64,000 nt of DNA from Hyphomicrobiales bacterium (lineage in GTDB: Bacteria; Pseudomonadota; Alphaproteobacteria; Rhizobiales; Beijerinckiaceae). This document shows, one piece after another, positions 57,325-64,000 of this stretch; positions within the stretch are counted from its first letter, which is position 1; every line of letters starts with the position of its first letter. The notes under the pieces were generated by a model. It searched no databases. It was not told the DNA's origin and saw only the letters and a program-made list of their open reading frames with translations. The DNA lies in assembly GCA_930633525.1 (NCBI GenBank), contig CAKNFP010000001.1, positions 2,954,001 to 3,018,000 on the forward strand, read 5' to 3'. The position numbers and the translations under genes are program-made.

Positions 57325-58081
57325 AGGTCGGGGGCTCCGGCTCGGCGCCGGGCGCCGTGACATGCAGCAAAGGAGGCGACGTGTCTTCGGCCGGCTCTGG
57401 CGGCGCGATCTGCAAGGCGCGAGCCTGATCGAGCGTCAACCCGAGATAACCGCGAACGCGCTGCCAATCATGCAGTCCGGCGTCTTCAGCAATAGCCGCG
57501 CGAAAGATCTCAGCGGTGCTTGCCAAGGCGGGATCCTGCTCAAACGCAGCGATTAGATCGGTCCACAATGGACCCGGTGGGCCGCCGAAAGCTGGATCCC
57601 TGAACAACTCAACGTCGAGGGTCACTTGCCGCCCGGCGAACCGGATGCCCTTCTCCGACGATGCGCCTCGCGTCGATGTCCGCTTCTTCGTGCGGGACAC
57701 GAAACGGCGGTACATTTCCGACCACGGCGCGGGATCCTGGGACAGCGTCCGCATGGCCTGCCGCTCGATGACGTCGAGCGACGTCTCCATGCCGGCGTCC
57801 GTCAACGGAACGCCCCACAGGGTCTCGCCATTCTCATCCCGCATCCGGGCGGTCACGCCGATCTCGAGAACAAGAGACGCCGCGCACGGCGCTGTCATAA
57901 TGTCGGATGCCTGCGGGTCGTAGGTGGCGTCGTCGACATAGACCGAGATGAATGGGCGCTTCTCACCCTGCTCGATCTGGTCAATCGCCGCCAAGGACGA
58001 GTCATAGACCTCATCCCCGGCCCACGTCTTCCCGCGCAGGGCCAGGACCGCCAGCGTCCGCAGGGCCAGGCGTGACAGCAT
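57311..58081 (-). CDS. Phage structural protein, head-tail junction or tail completion, unassigned
   Basis: 256 residues. The N-terminal region (LALRTLAVLALRGKTWAGDE, KRPFISVYVDDATYDPQASD, ALRG start) resembles tail terminator or completion proteins of Mu-type phages, but I cannot name the family. The C-terminal 30 are acidic and Pro-rich (PPEPAEDTSPPLLHVTAPGA). It lies between head and tail modules and is coupled to the upstream gene at 58081. Confidence 0.62.
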   Translation of the reverse strand: MLSRLALRTLAVLALRGKTWAGDEVYDSSLAAIDQIEQGEKRPFISVYVDDATYDPQASDIMTAPCAASLVLEIGVTARMRDENGETLWGVPLTDAGMETSLDVIERQAMRTLSQDPAPWSEMYRRFVSRTKKRTSTRGASSEKGIRFAGRQVTLDVELFRDPAFGGPPGPLWTDLIAAFEQDPALASTAEIFRAAIAEDAGLHDWQRVRGYLGLTLDQARALQIAPPEPAEDTSPPLLHVTAPGAEPEPPTYELP

Positions 58082-58488
58082 CAGCCACCTATGATGTTGA
58101 GGCGCAGCGAGATCCGGCCAAGGCCAACCCGGTCAACGCGGGCAATCTCGAACGACGGGCTGCCAGGCCGATCCTCGGCGACAATGCGGTCACCCTCCCG
58201 GAAGACGTATCCCTCGGGGATCGCTTCCGGCCGAACGTCGACCTTGGCGTCGCAATACGGAAGTTGCGTCTGCCAGCGGCCGTCAAGCGTCTCGCCGCTC
58301 AGATCCTTCTCGCCGCTGTTCGTGAAGAACAGCGCCTTGAATCGCAGGTCAGGGCGAGTGGCGGTCCCGGCCGATCCGGCGCCGACAGCCTTTCGCGCGT
58401 CCGGCTTGGCGGAGCACATCAGCCATTCGGCGTGGTAGCCATCCACGGTCCTGCCGGCACGCCGCTCAGTGCGTTGAAAGAGGGACAT
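58081..58488 (-). CDS. Phage head-tail connector protein, unassigned
   Basis: 135 residues (MSLFQRTERRAGRTVDGYHA, ALFFTNSGEKDLSGETLDGR, REGDRIVAEDRPGSPSFEIA, then LGRISLRLNIIGG). Probable beta-rich structural protein in the place of head completion/stopper proteins; family not recognised. Confidence 0.6.
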   Translation of the reverse strand: MSLFQRTERRAGRTVDGYHAEWLMCSAKPDARKAVGAGSAGTATRPDLRFKALFFTNSGEKDLSGETLDGRWQTQLPYCDAKVDVRPEAIPEGYVFREGDRIVAEDRPGSPSFEIARVDRVGLGRISLRLNIIGG

Positions 58489-58500
58489 GCCGGCAATTCC

Positions 58501-58638
58501 TTATGCGAGGATGGCGTTGACGATCGTCTGCATCCGGGGCCAGCCTGCGAGGTAAGCCCGAAGCGCATCCGGGGTAACCCGAGCATTCGGCGGGACGAAC
58601 ACGCCCCACCGATCAAGCAGCGCCAGGGCCCCCGCCAT
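58501..58638 (-). CDS. 45-residue phage protein after cement gene
   Basis: ATG 58638 to TAA 58501. The product (AGALALLDRWGVFVPPNARV, then LRAYLAGWPRMQTIVNAILA) is small and helical. Its ATG shares a base with the cement stop, and it ends 12 bases before the next start, so it is very probably translated. No family known. Confidence 0.6.
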   Translation of the reverse strand: MAGALALLDRWGVFVPPNARVTPDALRAYLAGWPRMQTIVNAILA

Positions 58639-58973
58639 CAGAACGAGCCGTTCAGACGTACACGGCCGATCGTTTCGCCGGCGCTGGAGCCAACGGCCAG
58701 CACCGCAACACCGATCTTGGTGTTGTCGGTCGTGGTCGTGGTGGCTTCCTTGTTCGTGTTATCCCAGTAGATGGCCGCGCCGACCGTCCAGGCCTGCGAG
58801 GCCTTTTTCTTCAGGTCGAAGACGCCATTCGTCTTGAACTCGCCCTCTTCGGCGTTGGCGTAGGTTCCGGTCGCAACGCCGAAAACGGTCCCGACCAGGG
58901 CGCCATCGCCGGATGCCACCGCATAGGGTGCCGGCAACGTCAGAGTGTCGCCCGGCTGGATGTAGTTCTTCAT
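58638..58973 (-). CDS. Capsid cement protein (DUF2190)
   Basis: 111 residues. MKNYIQPGDTLTLPAPYAVA, GTVFGVATGTYANAEEGEFK, AAIYWDNTNKEATTTTTDNT and AGETIGRVRLNGSF match the DUF2190 decoration family, which stabilises capsids like lambda gpD. Directly after the capsid gene. Confidence 0.9.
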   Translation of the reverse strand: MKNYIQPGDTLTLPAPYAVASGDGALVGTVFGVATGTYANAEEGEFKTNGVFDLKKKASQAWTVGAAIYWDNTNKEATTTTTDNTKIGVAVLAVGSSAGETIGRVRLNGSF

Positions 58974-58997
58974 GAAAAATCCCTCCTCGAGGAAGAA

Positions 58998-59015
58998 GGG
59001 GCGCCACAGCGCCCC
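58998..59015 (-). terminator. Hairpin between capsid and cement genes
   Basis: Minus strand GGGGCGC, loop TGTG, GCGCCCC, followed by TTCTTCC. Might lower transcription after the abundant capsid gene or stabilise its mRNA. No full T run. Confidence 0.5.
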
Positions 59016-59021
59016 CGTACC

Positions 59022-61037
59022 TTACGTGCCGGCATTCTTGAGCAAGCCGCGGTGTTCCATCGTCTTGGCGCCGACATCAAGGCGGGCCTTCACCTCAAGG
59101 CCATCCACATCGAAGCCCTGGCGGCTCTCGATGTAGAGACCGCGATTGCCCTCAAGATAGGCAAGCTCGACAGTGTCGATCTGGGCTGGCGAAGCCGCCA
59201 GATACCAGGCAGTTGCCGAACCGGCGATGTTGCTCTGGGTGGCCGCGCCCTTGGCGATACCATTGTCGAGGCGAGCCTCGGTAATGATCTCGAGCTTCTT
59301 CATCGAGTTGGTTGCCACGCCGGCGGAGGTTTCCGGATAGAACACGGACTTAAGCTTCTGCTCGGCAGTCGTTTCCAGGGCCACTGGGACGATCAGGTAC
59401 ACCGGCCGGATATTCAGTACAGTCTTGCCGTCGAGGCCGGTCTGCTTCGCCATCGCGGCACGGGCAAGGCCCAGCGCTGCAATGTCGAAGGCCGCGGCCG
59501 TGGGCAGGTTGCCGTGGTTCGCATGGAACAGCGCGGTCCCATCGCCCATGGTCGGGTTGCCAAGGATCTGCGCCCAAACGAGGTCGCTCTCAAGCTGTGC
59601 AGCGGCGCCACCCATGAGCTGCGGAATGCGACCGAACGCGTTCATGTCATCGTTAATGATAACCTGACGCGTGATGGCGATCACCTTGCCGTAGGTCGCG
59701 ATCTTGTAGGATTCCTTGCCCTCGGCCAGAGACCCGCGCTTGTACTCGCCGCTCTCGTTGACCTTGTCGAAGGCCGGGCCCTCGCCGAGCTGCGCCCGGT
59801 TCACCGCCTTGAAGTCGGACACGGTGACTTCACGGACGAGCGGTCGGAAGGTCTGGCCGGCGGCCTCATATCCGGCGCGCAGGGTCGTGTTCACGACGTT
59901 GCCGAGGATAATCGGGAAGTCCGAGGTCGAGCCATAGCCCGAACGCTGCGCAAGTGCCGCGCCGGCGATCTCGTTGCGCGACATGCCGCGGGTGCGGGTG
60001 CCACGAACTTCTAGCGCCTCGCGCGCCATGTCCATCAGCGAGAAGCCGCGGTACTCACGCGCGCCATCGGCCAACGGCGCCGCGGGGTCAGCACGGTGGA
60101 GCAGCGCCGACTGCATCAGCGCGGCGCGCTTCTCATGATGCTCCTCGCCAACACTAGCGCGCGGCGCCGTCTCACCATCGTCGCGATCGGCGATCGCATC
60201 GAGCAAAGCCACGCGGAAATTCGCAAGGCTTGTGCGCTTGCGAACGTGCTCCGCGCCGAACTCAGGCATGCGGGCACGAGCCGCAAGCTCGGTGATCTTG
60301 GCAACGCGCTCGGCCTCGTCAGAGATGGCCTGCTCGACGCGCTCTGCAACGGCAGCGTCAATGCGGGCCTGCTCGGCCGCGGTGTCGCGCTGCTCAACAA
60401 CCGGGGCGGCGGGAGTGTCGTTACCGCGAGTGGCCTCTGCGGCGGTATTCTGGTCAGCCATAGAGGCTCCCTCGAGAGAAGCGCCGGAGCGCTCGATGAT
60501 CACAGTGTTTGTGCCGACGTCGGAGCGAATCTGTGCGCCTGGGTCAGCAGGGATCGGCACCGCGGAGATTTCCAGCGGCTCCCAATCGGTCACGCGAAAA
60601 AGAGCGGGCTGCGTGTCGTCGCTCTCTTCTTTCAGAACACGGTGGATCCGGTAGCCAACTGAGATGTTGCGGATCACACCGTCTCGAATGTCCTGAACAA
60701 TGCCGGCCGCGTCTTCGCGCTTACTGAGTTGGACCTTGGCCACGCCAAGCCCATTCTCAATACGAGCTGTGCCGGGGACGACGTTCCCGATCACGTTCTC
60801 GAGCGACCAACTGTCATGTGTGTTCAGGAAGGGAGCGCCTGCGTTCAGGCGCTCCAGCCGGACAGCCGACGCGGAGACTTCAAGCTCCTCGTCATACGGC
60901 CCGTCCGACCACGAGTAGCGACGCACCCGAGCTCCAGTGGTCCACACGATGTCGATCGTGTTCGCCTCTTCGTTGAAGCTCTGCGCGCGCACCTCGGCGC
61001 CCCGCACCTGGCGGGGCAGCTCGATCGTGTTGTGCAT
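59022..61037 (-). CDS. Fused prohead protease and major capsid protein
   Basis: 671 residues. The N-terminal 170 are an HK97-type prohead protease (S78) with catalytic His74 in FLNTHDSW and Ser126 in RNISVGYR, followed by TDWEPLEISAVPIPADPGAQ. A Glu/Ala-rich coiled linker (190-330) corresponds to the capsid delta/scaffold domain. The last 340 residues are the HK97-fold capsid (ILGNVVNTTLRAGYEAAGQT, GKVIAITRQVIINDDMNAFG, FHANHGNLPTAAAFDIAALG, LAYLEGNRGLYIESRQGFDV). The protease should release itself and the scaffold during maturation. Confidence 0.93.
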   Translation of the reverse strand: MHNTIELPRQVRGAEVRAQSFNEEANTIDIVWTTGARVRRYSWSDGPYDEELEVSASAVRLERLNAGAPFLNTHDSWSLENVIGNVVPGTARIENGLGVAKVQLSKREDAAGIVQDIRDGVIRNISVGYRIHRVLKEESDDTQPALFRVTDWEPLEISAVPIPADPGAQIRSDVGTNTVIIERSGASLEGASMADQNTAAEATRGNDTPAAPVVEQRDTAAEQARIDAAVAERVEQAISDEAERVAKITELAARARMPEFGAEHVRKRTSLANFRVALLDAIADRDDGETAPRASVGEEHHEKRAALMQSALLHRADPAAPLADGAREYRGFSLMDMAREALEVRGTRTRGMSRNEIAGAALAQRSGYGSTSDFPIILGNVVNTTLRAGYEAAGQTFRPLVREVTVSDFKAVNRAQLGEGPAFDKVNESGEYKRGSLAEGKESYKIATYGKVIAITRQVIINDDMNAFGRIPQLMGGAAAQLESDLVWAQILGNPTMGDGTALFHANHGNLPTAAAFDIAALGLARAAMAKQTGLDGKTVLNIRPVYLIVPVALETTAEQKLKSVFYPETSAGVATNSMKKLEIITEARLDNGIAKGAATQSNIAGSATAWYLAASPAQIDTVELAYLEGNRGLYIESRQGFDVDGLEVKARLDVGAKTMEHRGLLKNAGT

Positions 61038-61038
61038 A

Positions 61039-62535
61039 TTAGTCCTTCGTCGCCAGCGTCAGTGCGGCTTGCATCGCGCCCGTGTGGGTGACGCGCCGGG
61101 GGTCCGTGTCGAGGATGATCTCAGCGGCATCGATCTTGTCGTTCCACGACTTGATGTCGGCCAGCACGTCATCAGCGTTCTGTCCGCGCTTTGCGATCGC
61201 GTCGGACATGCTTGTGAGGCCTGCCCTAACCTCCAGAATGTCGGCAGTGACATCCTTGATTGGGTCGATCGATTCAAATCGCGGCGGCGTCCAAATCACC
61301 GGAATATTCGGCGAGTCGATCTTGCCTTCGAGATAAGCAACGTCGCAGAACCAGCGCCACATTGGCTCACACATGAGCGGGATCAAGACTTGCCATTGCA
61401 GCGACTCGACCAAGCGGCGGAACTCCAAGAACCCGGCCCGGATGCTCGAATAGTTCACGTTCTCCAGGTCGCCAGACAGGATCTCGTACGGCAACCTGTA
61501 GCCCGCTGCGATCGTCCGCAGCATGGCCCGCTTGTATTCGTAGTAGCCGCCGACCGCGTGAGGCTGGTTGAACGTCACTGAGCGGCCACCGCGGGCATGC
61601 ACGAACATGCCAGGCTCGAAGCGGTCGACCATCTGGCCGGTGCTGTCGACTATGGCGCTCGAGCCAACGAGCGGCTCGCCGTTAGCTCCTGTCCCCTCCT
61701 CCAAGTCGGAAACCACGCCGACGGCGCACGCTTCCAGCTTCTTCCGAAGCAGTTCCGCGTGCTCGTAGTCGGCGAGATCCCGCAGGTGCTCCATTGCTGA
61801 AACACCCCACGGAACGCCGCGGAGTTGCTTGGCCTCGCGCCAATAGAGGTGTGTCACCTCCTGGGCGGCGACGGCGCGCGACTTAAGATCGTTGCGTCCG
61901 ATGCGGTAAGCGTCGCCGGGATGCTTGTTGTAGAGCCAATAAGCGACACGACGGTTGAGGGCATCCAACTCGATCCCCTGCATCACCTCACGCCCTGCCG
62001 GGCTCTGCGTGACCGAGGAGTCGAGGTAGTCAGCGGTCAGAACCTCGAGCTGCATCGCGATCGGCAGACCGTCGCGCGACTTCCGAGGCCGACGTCGGAT
62101 GAGCGCATCCCCGCCCTCCACCATCTCGCGCGCGCCGAGCGCCTGGAGCCCGTACACGTCAGATCCAGCGTCTGCGTCAGCGACCTTTGCGAACTCGTCC
62201 CAGAGATCGTTGACGATCTTGTCTTGTTCGGCGTTGCCCGTGTTGGCTCGCGGCACGATGCCTGGGCCGACCAGGTTATTCACCCAGGCGGTGACAGCCT
62301 TGGCGGCGGTCGGGTTGTTGCGGTTGAGGTCGCGCTGAATAGCTCGCAGCTTGTCTGCCGCGGCGCCAATCTCTGCATCCGCAGAAGTGCCAGCACGCAC
62401 CCATCCGCCGTTTGCTCGGCTCGGCTTTGTCGCGCTGTAGCCGCGGCGCAAGATGTCCGATTGCGCACGCGCCCGCTGCCTCCGCAACCCCGCCTTGGGC
62501 GATACGTAGGATATCGCCCGGTCGAGGAAGTTCAT
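61039..62535 (-). CDS. Phage portal protein (lambda family)
   Basis: 498 residues. MNFLDRAISYVSPKAGLRRQ, NNPTAAKAVTAWVNNLVGPG, EVTHLYWREAKQLRGVPWGV, YRLPYEILSGDLENVNYSSI and SLQWQVLIPLMCEPMWRWFC match lambda gpB-type portals (HK97/lambda fold). It forms the dodecameric channel for DNA entry. One base after the gpW gene's stop. Confidence 0.93.
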   Translation of the reverse strand: MNFLDRAISYVSPKAGLRRQRARAQSDILRRGYSATKPSRANGGWVRAGTSADAEIGAAADKLRAIQRDLNRNNPTAAKAVTAWVNNLVGPGIVPRANTGNAEQDKIVNDLWDEFAKVADADAGSDVYGLQALGAREMVEGGDALIRRRPRKSRDGLPIAMQLEVLTADYLDSSVTQSPAGREVMQGIELDALNRRVAYWLYNKHPGDAYRIGRNDLKSRAVAAQEVTHLYWREAKQLRGVPWGVSAMEHLRDLADYEHAELLRKKLEACAVGVVSDLEEGTGANGEPLVGSSAIVDSTGQMVDRFEPGMFVHARGGRSVTFNQPHAVGGYYEYKRAMLRTIAAGYRLPYEILSGDLENVNYSSIRAGFLEFRRLVESLQWQVLIPLMCEPMWRWFCDVAYLEGKIDSPNIPVIWTPPRFESIDPIKDVTADILEVRAGLTSMSDAIAKRGQNADDVLADIKSWNDKIDAAEIILDTDPRRVTHTGAMQAALTLATKD

Positions 62536-62536
62536 G

Positions 62537-62752
62537 CTACCCCCTATGGAAGGAGATGAGGCGAGCGCTTGAGGCTGGCCGCGTGGGCGGGTCCAACTCG
62601 GCTTCCAGATCGGTGATGATCCGCTTCATATCTTCGCGAGAGCGATACTCGATGTCCCGATCACCAGCACGGACACGCCGCGCGCCCATGGCGAGCGCGC
62701 GCTTCAAGTCCAAGAGAAGCTCTCGCTTCTCCTCGATCGTCAGGTCAGCCAT
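62537..62752 (-). CDS. Head-tail joining protein (lambda gpW type)
   Basis: 71 residues (MADLTIEEKRELLLDLKRAL, then GDRDIEYRSREDMKRIITDL). The length and the helix-beta-helix pattern match lambda gpW (68). In lambda, gpW also lies between terminase and portal. It overlaps the terminase stop by 13 bases. Confidence 0.85.
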   Translation of the reverse strand: MADLTIEEKRELLLDLKRALAMGARRVRAGDRDIEYRSREDMKRIITDLEAELDPPTRPASSARLISFHRG

Positions 62753-64000
62753 CCGCGCCGCCTCTCACCTAGAAATGAATTGGCTCGGGGCTGCGTCTGC
62801 TGCACCCGTTCGACCGGAACCGCATCAAGGCCTCGGACCTCGCGCTCCCGCTTCCACCGTTCCGGCGACCAGGACGCCACACCGCGTGTCCAGAGGGCCG
62901 CTCGGGAATAAACCCGACAATCGAGCGCCTCGTTGGCCTTGTGGTCGATCTTCCATTCGTAGCGACCGGTCTTATTTCGAACCCGGCGTTCCGCCACTAA
63001 TTGCTTGCACCACTCGGCATCCATGAAATCAGGCACGTGCACATACCCCTGAGGGTAAGCGCCGTCCTCTTCGCGACCGCGGAGCAGGAACCGATAGAGT
63101 TCCGCCTTGAACACGTCGCCAGTGACCATCCGCAGGCGGATGGCTCGCTTGCGCCGCCCAAATGGAATGTTCGTCGGCGACGCCACGGGAGCATTGGCCT
63201 CGTAGCCGCGGCGCCCCTTGATCGCCAACACGCGCGCCTGGTCCTGTTTCGAGATCCAGCCGTAGACCGCCGTCGTCTGGTCGCCTGTATCCACCGCGAG
63301 CAGATCGATCTTCATCTGCACGCCGGACACATGACGCCAGGTGTCGTCGAGGGCTTGCTCAACCCCCGCCCAAGTCTTGGGATCGTCTGCCGGGCCGTAT
63401 AAGACCCGCCGCTCGACCGCCCAACTTTCCAGCCCGTCGCCCCAGCCCCACACGTGGAGCTCGAGGCGAGCGGGGCTCGCCTGCACGTCGACCGCGGCCG
63501 TGAGCAGTGTCACACCCGATGGCAATGTCCCCGGCTGCCAGCTTTCGCGGCGCTCGTAGATCCGCTCCCAGTCAACCAGCTCGGACGCTTCGAACCACGT
63601 CTCGCCGAGGCGCGTGTTCTTGAAGGTCTTGAGCTTCGAGACGTCGCCTTGGGCCTCTTCCCACTCGCGGGCCATCTCCTCCCAGGAGAGCCAACCCAAC
63701 GGCGAGTAGAGCCCGGAAATGTGAAAGCCGACCGAGTGCGGATCCGAGGGAGTGGCCGTCGCGCGCCACTCGCCCTTAGCGAGGAAGGCTGTCTTGTGGC
63801 GTTCTTCGAAGTAGACGCCGCAGTGCTCGCAGGCATAATGCGCGGACTCCGGCTTGCCCGGATCCCACTTCAACCGCTCCCACTTCAGCCACTGCATTCC
63901 GCCGCAGTCTGGGCAGGGAATGAAGTAACGGCGCTGGTCCGACTTCTCGTATTCACGCTCGATCCGGCTTTCGCCGTGGATCGTTGGCGTGGACACCAGG
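62740..64000 (-). CDS. Phage terminase large subunit GpA (partial)
   Basis: The C-terminal 420 residues; the gene enters from beyond 64000. TPTIHGESRIEREYEKSDQR and YFIPCPDCGGMQWLKWERLK, plus YACEHCG, are typical of the GpA family, whose zinc ribbon lies between ATPase and nuclease domains. The nuclease part has VTLLTAAVDVQ, LAVDTGDQTTAVYGWISKQD and a C-terminal EWCKQLVAERRV and NEALDCRVYSRAAL. The ATPase Walker motifs are outside the window. The enzyme packages DNA. Confidence 0.93.
   Translation of the reverse strand, partial: LVSTPTIHGESRIEREYEKSDQRRYFIPCPDCGGMQWLKWERLKWDPGKPESAHYACEHCGVYFEERHKTAFLAKGEWRATATPSDPHSVGFHISGLYSPLGWLSWEEMAREWEEAQGDVSKLKTFKNTRLGETWFEASELVDWERIYERRESWQPGTLPSGVTLLTAAVDVQASPARLELHVWGWGDGLESWAVERRVLYGPADDPKTWAGVEQALDDTWRHVSGVQMKIDLLAVDTGDQTTAVYGWISKQDQARVLAIKGRRGYEANAPVASPTNIPFGRRKRAIRLRMVTGDVFKAELYRFLLRGREEDGAYPQGYVHVPDFMDAEWCKQLVAERRVRNKTGRYEWKIDHKANEALDCRVYSRAALWTRGVASWSPERWKREREVRGLDAVPVERVQQTQPRANSFLGERRRGWLT

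Larger units (their letters stand above)
29521..64000. mobile_element. Prophage, left 34.5 kb (P2-like tail, lambda/Mu-like head), incomplete at the right edge
   Basis: The left boundary is the tRNA-derived attachment site. Inside are terminase GpA, gpW, portal, protease-capsid fusion, DUF2190 cement, a full P2-type contractile tail, endolysin, holin-like protein and Rz/Rz1, nearly all read leftward with overlapping stop/start codons. No integrase, repressor or replication gene is in the window; they should lie right of 64000. Structural genes show no obvious frame damage, so the prophage may be functional. Confidence 0.93.

Overview
The window is high-GC chromosomal DNA from an alphaproteobacterium, most likely order Hyphomicrobiales. 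The signs are the ArsR-type methyltransferase/metF/metH order, the protein families present, and GC-rich interspersed inverted repeats. The species cannot be named from the sequence alone. About 29.5 kb is host chromosome; the remaining 34.5 kb is the left part of a prophage that runs past the right edge.

Host region, left to right. (1) Methionine synthesis: the end of an ArsR-type regulator/methyltransferase gene, metF and metH. (2) A minus-strand trio: MltB-type lytic transglycosylase, Tam-like methyltransferase, MOSC protein. (3) A small exported protein, the ribosome-associated ABC-F ATPase EttA, an MscS channel and an alpha-ketoglutarate semialdehyde dehydrogenase-like enzyme. (4) A 13.6-18.4 kb island with AT-rich flanks holding three unusual proteins: a DUF4214/RTX-type protein, a probable papain-fold (permuted NlpC/P60-like) cysteine hydrolase, and a Ser/Ala/Thr-rich repeat protein. 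(5) A sugar-acid locus with an AraD1/GguC-like protein, a FadR-type regulator, a DMT transporter and D-erythronate dehydrogenase (denD). The transporter is cut by a complete IS256-family element (21469-22862) with matching 9-bp target duplications. (6) YaiI, an unknown protein with one hydrophobic segment, a second DMT transporter, a glycine-zipper lipoprotein and a pirin.

The prophage begins at 29521, where the 3' 49 bases of a CAU-anticodon tRNA (probably Ile2) stand without their 5' half. This is the displaced attachment site, so the rebuilt tRNA and probably the integrase should lie beyond 64000. The left arm carries a zinc-ribbon protein, a small protein and an SRAP/YedK-type DNA-crosslink protein on the plus strand. 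Nearly everything else is a leftward late region. Read from right to left it has a lambda/Mu-like head (GpA terminase, gpW, portal, fused protease-capsid, DUF2190 cement), then a P2-like contractile tail: V, PAAR spike, W, J, I, fibres, sheath FI, tube FII, E/E' chaperone with a -1 frameshift, tape measure, U, X and D. A lysis cassette follows (lipoprotein, GH19 endolysin, holin-like protein, Rz with nested Rz1). The run ends in a translationally coupled protease, phosphoesterase, DUF1937 and DUF6378 group. Plus-strand cargo genes interrupt the tail region at 36.7 and 43.7-45.3 kb.

The most unusual items are the secreted-protein island with the papain-like gene, the sheath protein with a four-copy glycine-rich insert, the coupled gene group at the end of the lysis module, and the cargo cluster of small Cys-rich exported proteins.
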